Origin: Candidatus Enterococcus murrayae
Lineage (GTDB): Bacteria; Bacillota; Bacilli; Lactobacillales; Enterococcaceae
Direction: 5' to 3'
Length of the DNA: 64,000 bases
Assembly (NCBI RefSeq): GCF_017315985.1
Contig: NZ_JAFLVR010000010.1
Span: 1 to 64,000 of the forward strand
The notes under the pieces were generated by a model that did not search any database, had not been told where the DNA came from, and saw only the letters and a program-made list of their open reading frames with translations. The translations under genes were made by a program, and so were the position numbers. This document shows, one piece after another, positions 61,191 to 64,000 of this stretch. The number at the start of each line of letters is the position of its first letter. Positions within the stretch are counted from its first letter, which is position 1.

Positions 61191-62492
61191 TTACTCTATG
61201 ATGGCCTCAATTTCGACTTTCGCATCTTTAAGAGCATCTTTAGGTGTTGCTTTTCCAGATAACGCTGACTGAACAGCTTTAGCCAGCACTTCTTCAATTT
61301 CTGTCCAATAAGGAGTAGCAGGCCTATTTTGAGAATATTCATTATCTAATGTTTCTAATACAGCTCCAAGATGTTCATCGCCCGCTTGTGTTTCATATTT
61401 TTCATATACAGATGTTCTACCTGCGATCTTCAATGATCCTTCTGTCATGTATTTCTCGTTATTGTCATACATAAATTTCAGATATTCGATTGCTGCCTCT
61501 TGGTTTTCAGAATTTTTCATCACACATTGATACCACGGTCCTGTTGTAGCTGCTACACCAGCAGAACCGCCGATCATTGGTGCTACGCCAACTTTGTCCT
61601 TATTCAGTTCATAAGCAGCCGGATATTGATGGCTCCAGTTTAATTGCATCGCAAGTTTTCCATTATTAAACATTTCTTGAGCCTCAGTGGATGCAACTGA
61701 TAATGTTTCTTCAGGTGCATAGCCCTTCTTATAAAGATCGCATAGATATTGCAACGCATCGACATATGGCTTTTCATCAACCAATACTTTATTTTCCTTA
61801 CCTAAAACTAACGGTTTTGCTCCAGCCTGTGACGCTTGATCAAGGAAGCTACAAACTGTATCTCCCGATGCCATTCCGAAAACAGCTGTTCCATACATAT
61901 CATCTTTAGTAAAGAATTCCGCGCATTCTTTGTATTCTTCCCAAGTAGTAGGGACTTTTAAATCATGACCATATTTCTTGTTGAATTCTGATTTATTTTT
62001 CTCGTCTTCAAACAGATCTTTCCTGTAAATGAGTACCTTACTATTGATCCACATTGGGAGACCTAGCAACTTATCATTTAATGTTCCACCTTCTTCAAGT
62101 GTCGGAAGGAAATCAGAAGTGATTTTATCATCCACATATTTATTAAGTGGGGTTAATGCGTTTTCAAAAGCAGATAACCATAGGACGTCCAGACAAACAA
62201 CATCATGGGCCGCCGATTTTGATTTCACTTCTGTCGAAACCTTGTCATACATTCCAGAATACGGAACTGAATCAACCACAACCTTATACCCTGTTTCTTT
62301 TTTGAAAGCATCAGCAGTACTATTAGCAATCTTTTCAGCAGGACTTCCACTTTCTACAAGGACTGTAATTGTCTTGTCCTTTCCTGCTTCTTTCCCTCCC
62401 GAACCATTTCCGCAAGCAGAAAGTACTAATGTACTTACCAATGTCAAAGCAGCTAAAGCAAACACGCCAAATCTCTTTTTATTCTTTTTCAT
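61191..62492 (-). CDS. ABC sugar-binding lipoprotein (SBP_bac_1 type)
   Basis: 433-residue lipoprotein. Signal peptide with lipobox LVLSAC followed by a Gly/Lys linker; the mature part is a family 1 binding protein (LDVLWLSAFENALTPLNKYV, then NGKLAMQLNWSHQYPAAYEL). Anchored outside the membrane, it captures the oligosaccharide. Start at 62492 is chosen from the signal peptide (MKKNKKRFG); ribosome pairing is weak (AAGG 14 bases upstream). First gene of the operon. Confidence 0.9.
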   Translation of the reverse strand: MKKNKKRFGVFALAALTLVSTLVLSACGNGSGGKEAGKDKTITVLVESGSPAEKIANSTADAFKKETGYKVVVDSVPYSGMYDKVSTEVKSKSAAHDVVCLDVLWLSAFENALTPLNKYVDDKITSDFLPTLEEGGTLNDKLLGLPMWINSKVLIYRKDLFEDEKNKSEFNKKYGHDLKVPTTWEEYKECAEFFTKDDMYGTAVFGMASGDTVCSFLDQASQAGAKPLVLGKENKVLVDEKPYVDALQYLCDLYKKGYAPEETLSVASTEAQEMFNNGKLAMQLNWSHQYPAAYELNKDKVGVAPMIGGSAGVAATTGPWYQCVMKNSENQEAAIEYLKFMYDNNEKYMTEGSLKIAGRTSVYEKYETQAGDEHLGAVLETLDNEYSQNRPATPYWTEIEEVLAKAVQSALSGKATPKDALKDAKVEIEAIIE

Positions 62493-62536
62493 TTTTCCAC
62501 TACCTTTCTTTTCTACCATTCCAAAATAAAAATCAA

Positions 62537-62644
62537 TTATTCCGACAATACACTCAACCTAATACTGAAATCCGTTTTATAAACCGTTTTCATTATAAAT
62601 CCATACGCAGTGTTAAAAAGGCCCCGAATTAATCTAAGTTGAAT
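62537..62644 (-). CDS. Possible 35-residue leader peptide with ATT start
   Basis: A strong AAAGGAGGT ribosome site (complement 62650-62658) stands in the operon leader with no ATG/GTG/TTG at the right distance. The first in-frame candidate is ATT at 62644, giving a basic 35-residue peptide. It might be a true leader peptide, or the ribosome site may only shield the RNA. Confidence 0.2.
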   Translation of the reverse strand: MQLRLIRGLFNTAYGFIMKTVYKTDFSIRLSVLSE

Positions 62645-62694
62645 CAGTACCTCCTTTTCATCTTTGTAAGCTCTTTCTATCACCCTACGCCGTA

Positions 62695-62732
62695 AGTATA
62701 AAATATGAAATTATCAATGTCAAACGTTTTCA
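62695..62732 (-). promoter_or_regulatory. Promoter and LacI-type operator of the difructose anhydride operon
   Basis: Minus-strand -35 TTGACA (62718-62723) and -10 TATACT (62695-62700), 17-base spacer. GTCAAACGTTTTCA (62719-62732), with an AAACGTTT core, overlaps the -35 and fits a LacI/CcpA-type site. A second related motif, ATAAACCGTTTTCA (62579-62592), lies in the leader. The leader is about 200 bases long. Confidence 0.75.
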
Positions 62733-62899
62733 AAAATATTTTCTTTGATATATCAAAATGATATCGCAAATAAAAAATATTTGAACTGAGCCTAGCTATC
62801 CAAATGAAATCTACCTATGATGTAAACTTTATTAATAAAAAAAGTTTTGATAATGAAATTTTAATGACGCGTTTTAATGAAAATATTTTCATAACTTGC

Positions 62900-62928
62900 T
62901 TGAAATAATCTACTCCACATTGTATGAT
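62900..62928 (+). promoter_or_regulatory. Promoter of the LacI regulator
   Basis: TTGAAA (62900-62905) and TATGAT (62923-62928), 17-base spacer, 94 bases before the start codon. Confidence 0.65.
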
Positions 62929-63022
62929 AGCCGTATGATAACTAGATGGTCATTTGCATACGCTTCCAGATGAAGCATTAACGAGTTACGTATACCATCA
63001 GACAAAGAGAGGCTACACAAAT

Positions 63023-64000
63023 ATGGATAAAGTGGGAATAAAGGCAATCGCAGAAAAAAGTGGTGTTTCCCTAACTACTGTTTCAAGATATTTTAATAAA
63101 CCCGAGTTGCTATCACAAAAAACCAAAGATAAAATACAAGCAGTGATTCAGGAGTTAAATTATAGTCAAGATAATGTTGCCAGAATATTAGTGACAGGCA
63201 AGTCAAATCTTGTAGGAGTCATCTTCCCTCAGCTACACCTTAGCTTCTATACAGAATTGCTGAATCAGCTAATTCAATTTGGAGAGGAAAAAGACTATAG
63301 TTTTATTGTTTATACCTCAAGAGATACGAAAGAGGCAGAATTAAATGTCATCGATATGTTAAAGTCTTATCGCGTAAAAGGAATCATTTTATTAAGTCAT
63401 ATTTTGGATTCCAAGGACATTGAGCAATTGGACGTTCCTATCATCTCGATTGAACGTGCTGGCGGAGATTTTTGCCAAATCAATAACGATAATTACACAG
63501 GTGGTAAGCTTGCTGGGGAGAAATTAATGAAGGATGGATGTGAAGTATTAGTCCATATTAATAACGGATACTATGAAGACTGGCCTTCCTTTAAACGAAT
63601 TGTAGGTTTTGAATTTTCAGTAAAGGATACGCTTCATGAAACAATTATTCGTAAGGAATTGACCGATCCGTATTCTGAAGAAGCATCCACCACTATGTCT
63701 ACAGTTTTAGATGATCTCCTTAAAAAATATCCTAATAAAAAAATGGGTGTTTTTTGTTCAAACGATGATATTGCAAATATGCTTCAGAGAGACTGCATTC
63801 GAAAAGGGGTTAAAATACCAGAAGATTTAGAAATAATCGGATATGACAATTCCCCTGTATCTGACAACGCTATTTTCCCTATCACTTCTATAGATCAAAA
63901 TATTCCATTGATGGCTGAGATAGCAGTTAATTCTTTAGACACTTATATTCCACATGAAAATGTAGTATCAGCTAAATTGATAGAAAAAGGAACAACATTA
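63023..64000 (+). CDS. LacI-family regulator, cut by the window end
   Basis: At least 326 residues; no stop before 64000. N-terminal LacI helix-turn-helix (VGIKAIAEKSGVSLTTVSRYFNKPELLSQ) with the hinge-helix region (NVARILVTGKSNLVGVIFP), then a periplasmic-binding-like sugar domain (GVFCSNDDIANMLQ, IIGYDNSPVSDNAIFP). ATG at 63023 follows GAGAGG by about ten bases. It is divergent from the GH91/ABC operon and its likely repressor. Most LacI proteins are 320-340 residues, so only a few residues should be missing. Confidence 0.9.
   Translation, partial: MDKVGIKAIAEKSGVSLTTVSRYFNKPELLSQKTKDKIQAVIQELNYSQDNVARILVTGKSNLVGVIFPQLHLSFYTELLNQLIQFGEEKDYSFIVYTSRDTKEAELNVIDMLKSYRVKGIILLSHILDSKDIEQLDVPIISIERAGGDFCQINNDNYTGGKLAGEKLMKDGCEVLVHINNGYYEDWPSFKRIVGFEFSVKDTLHETIIRKELTDPYSEEASTTMSTVLDDLLKKYPNKKMGVFCSNDDIANMLQRDCIRKGVKIPEDLEIIGYDNSPVSDNAIFPITSIDQNIPLMAEIAVNSLDTYIPHENVVSAKLIEKGTTL

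Noticed and set aside
62029-62529. 166-residue open frame on the plus strand opposite the sugar-binding lipoprotein gene
   Set aside because: Antisense shadow of a confident gene, with no ribosome site and low-complexity translation.
1-64000. CRISPR arrays, tRNA or rRNA genes and prophage modules
   Set aside because: No regularly spaced repeats, tRNA cloverleaf-like blocks, rRNA segments or phage structural genes were recognised on reading. A dedicated search could still find a missed tRNA.

Overview
The window reads as a low-GC Gram-positive lactic-type bacterium, most likely an Enterococcus. The reasons are the PTS-dominated sugar metabolism, strong GGAGG ribosome sites, frequent TTG/GTG starts, a T-box leader, catabolite-response-like sites and MsmK/RpiR/DeoR/SorC-type regulation. 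An E. avium-group species would fit the breadth of carbohydrate genes, but that is inference. Nearly all genes are accessory catabolic operons. Apart from ndk there is almost no housekeeping content, so this looks like a metabolic island or large plasmid/chromid segment.

Layout. 1-1.75 kb: an IS110-family element with a possible bridge-RNA leader. 1.9-7.9 kb: a GntR regulator facing a gene-less operator/promoter, a DeoR regulator, and an allose/allulose-type PTS operon (TIM-barrel isomerase, PTS IIBC, IIA, 3-epimerase, RpiB). 8.1-17.2 kb: a methylthioribose/5-deoxyribose 'DHAP shunt' operon (mtnK, mtnA, class II aldolase, Fe-alcohol dehydrogenase) with an FGGY kinase, a 2-hydroxyacid dehydrogenase, an NhaC-family carrier and a divergent DeoR regulator. 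17.3-23.1 kb: a glucitol-type PTS with GutM, a SAF-domain oxidoreductase and two SorC regulators. 23.3-26.4 kb: hypothetical genes, ndk and a DUF2922-like gene. 26.5-29.6 kb: a T-box-controlled operon (probable Met specifier) with an opine-type dehydrogenase, an Asp/Glu-racemase-like protein and a methionine-type binding lipoprotein.

29.7-44.2 kb holds the most striking system: a roughly 12-kb, 14-gene operon with two complete C-glycoside deglycosidase alpha/beta pairs, two Gfo/Idh/MocA dehydrogenases, a third TIM-barrel isomerase, a SnoaL-like protein, a lactose/cellobiose-type PTS, a HAD phosphatase, a ROK kinase and an MFS carrier. A large AraC regulator with a degenerate GH39-like domain lies upstream. 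The likely logic is import (PTS or MFS), oxidation at sugar C3, C-C bond cleavage by the alpha/beta enzymes, and processing of the freed sugar.

44.5-53.8 kb: a DUF1846 protein, a TetR/hydrolase pair, a MATE efflux gene behind an attenuator leader, and a PTS IIC + SGNH esterase operon with divergent RpiR. 54.3-64 kb: an ABC transporter (binding protein, two permeases, ATPase) with a GH91 enzyme lacking a signal peptide, GH32 and fructokinase, divergent from a LacI regulator cut by the window end. This is best explained as uptake and intracellular breakdown of difructose anhydride, although a cytosolic inulin fructotransferase is not excluded.
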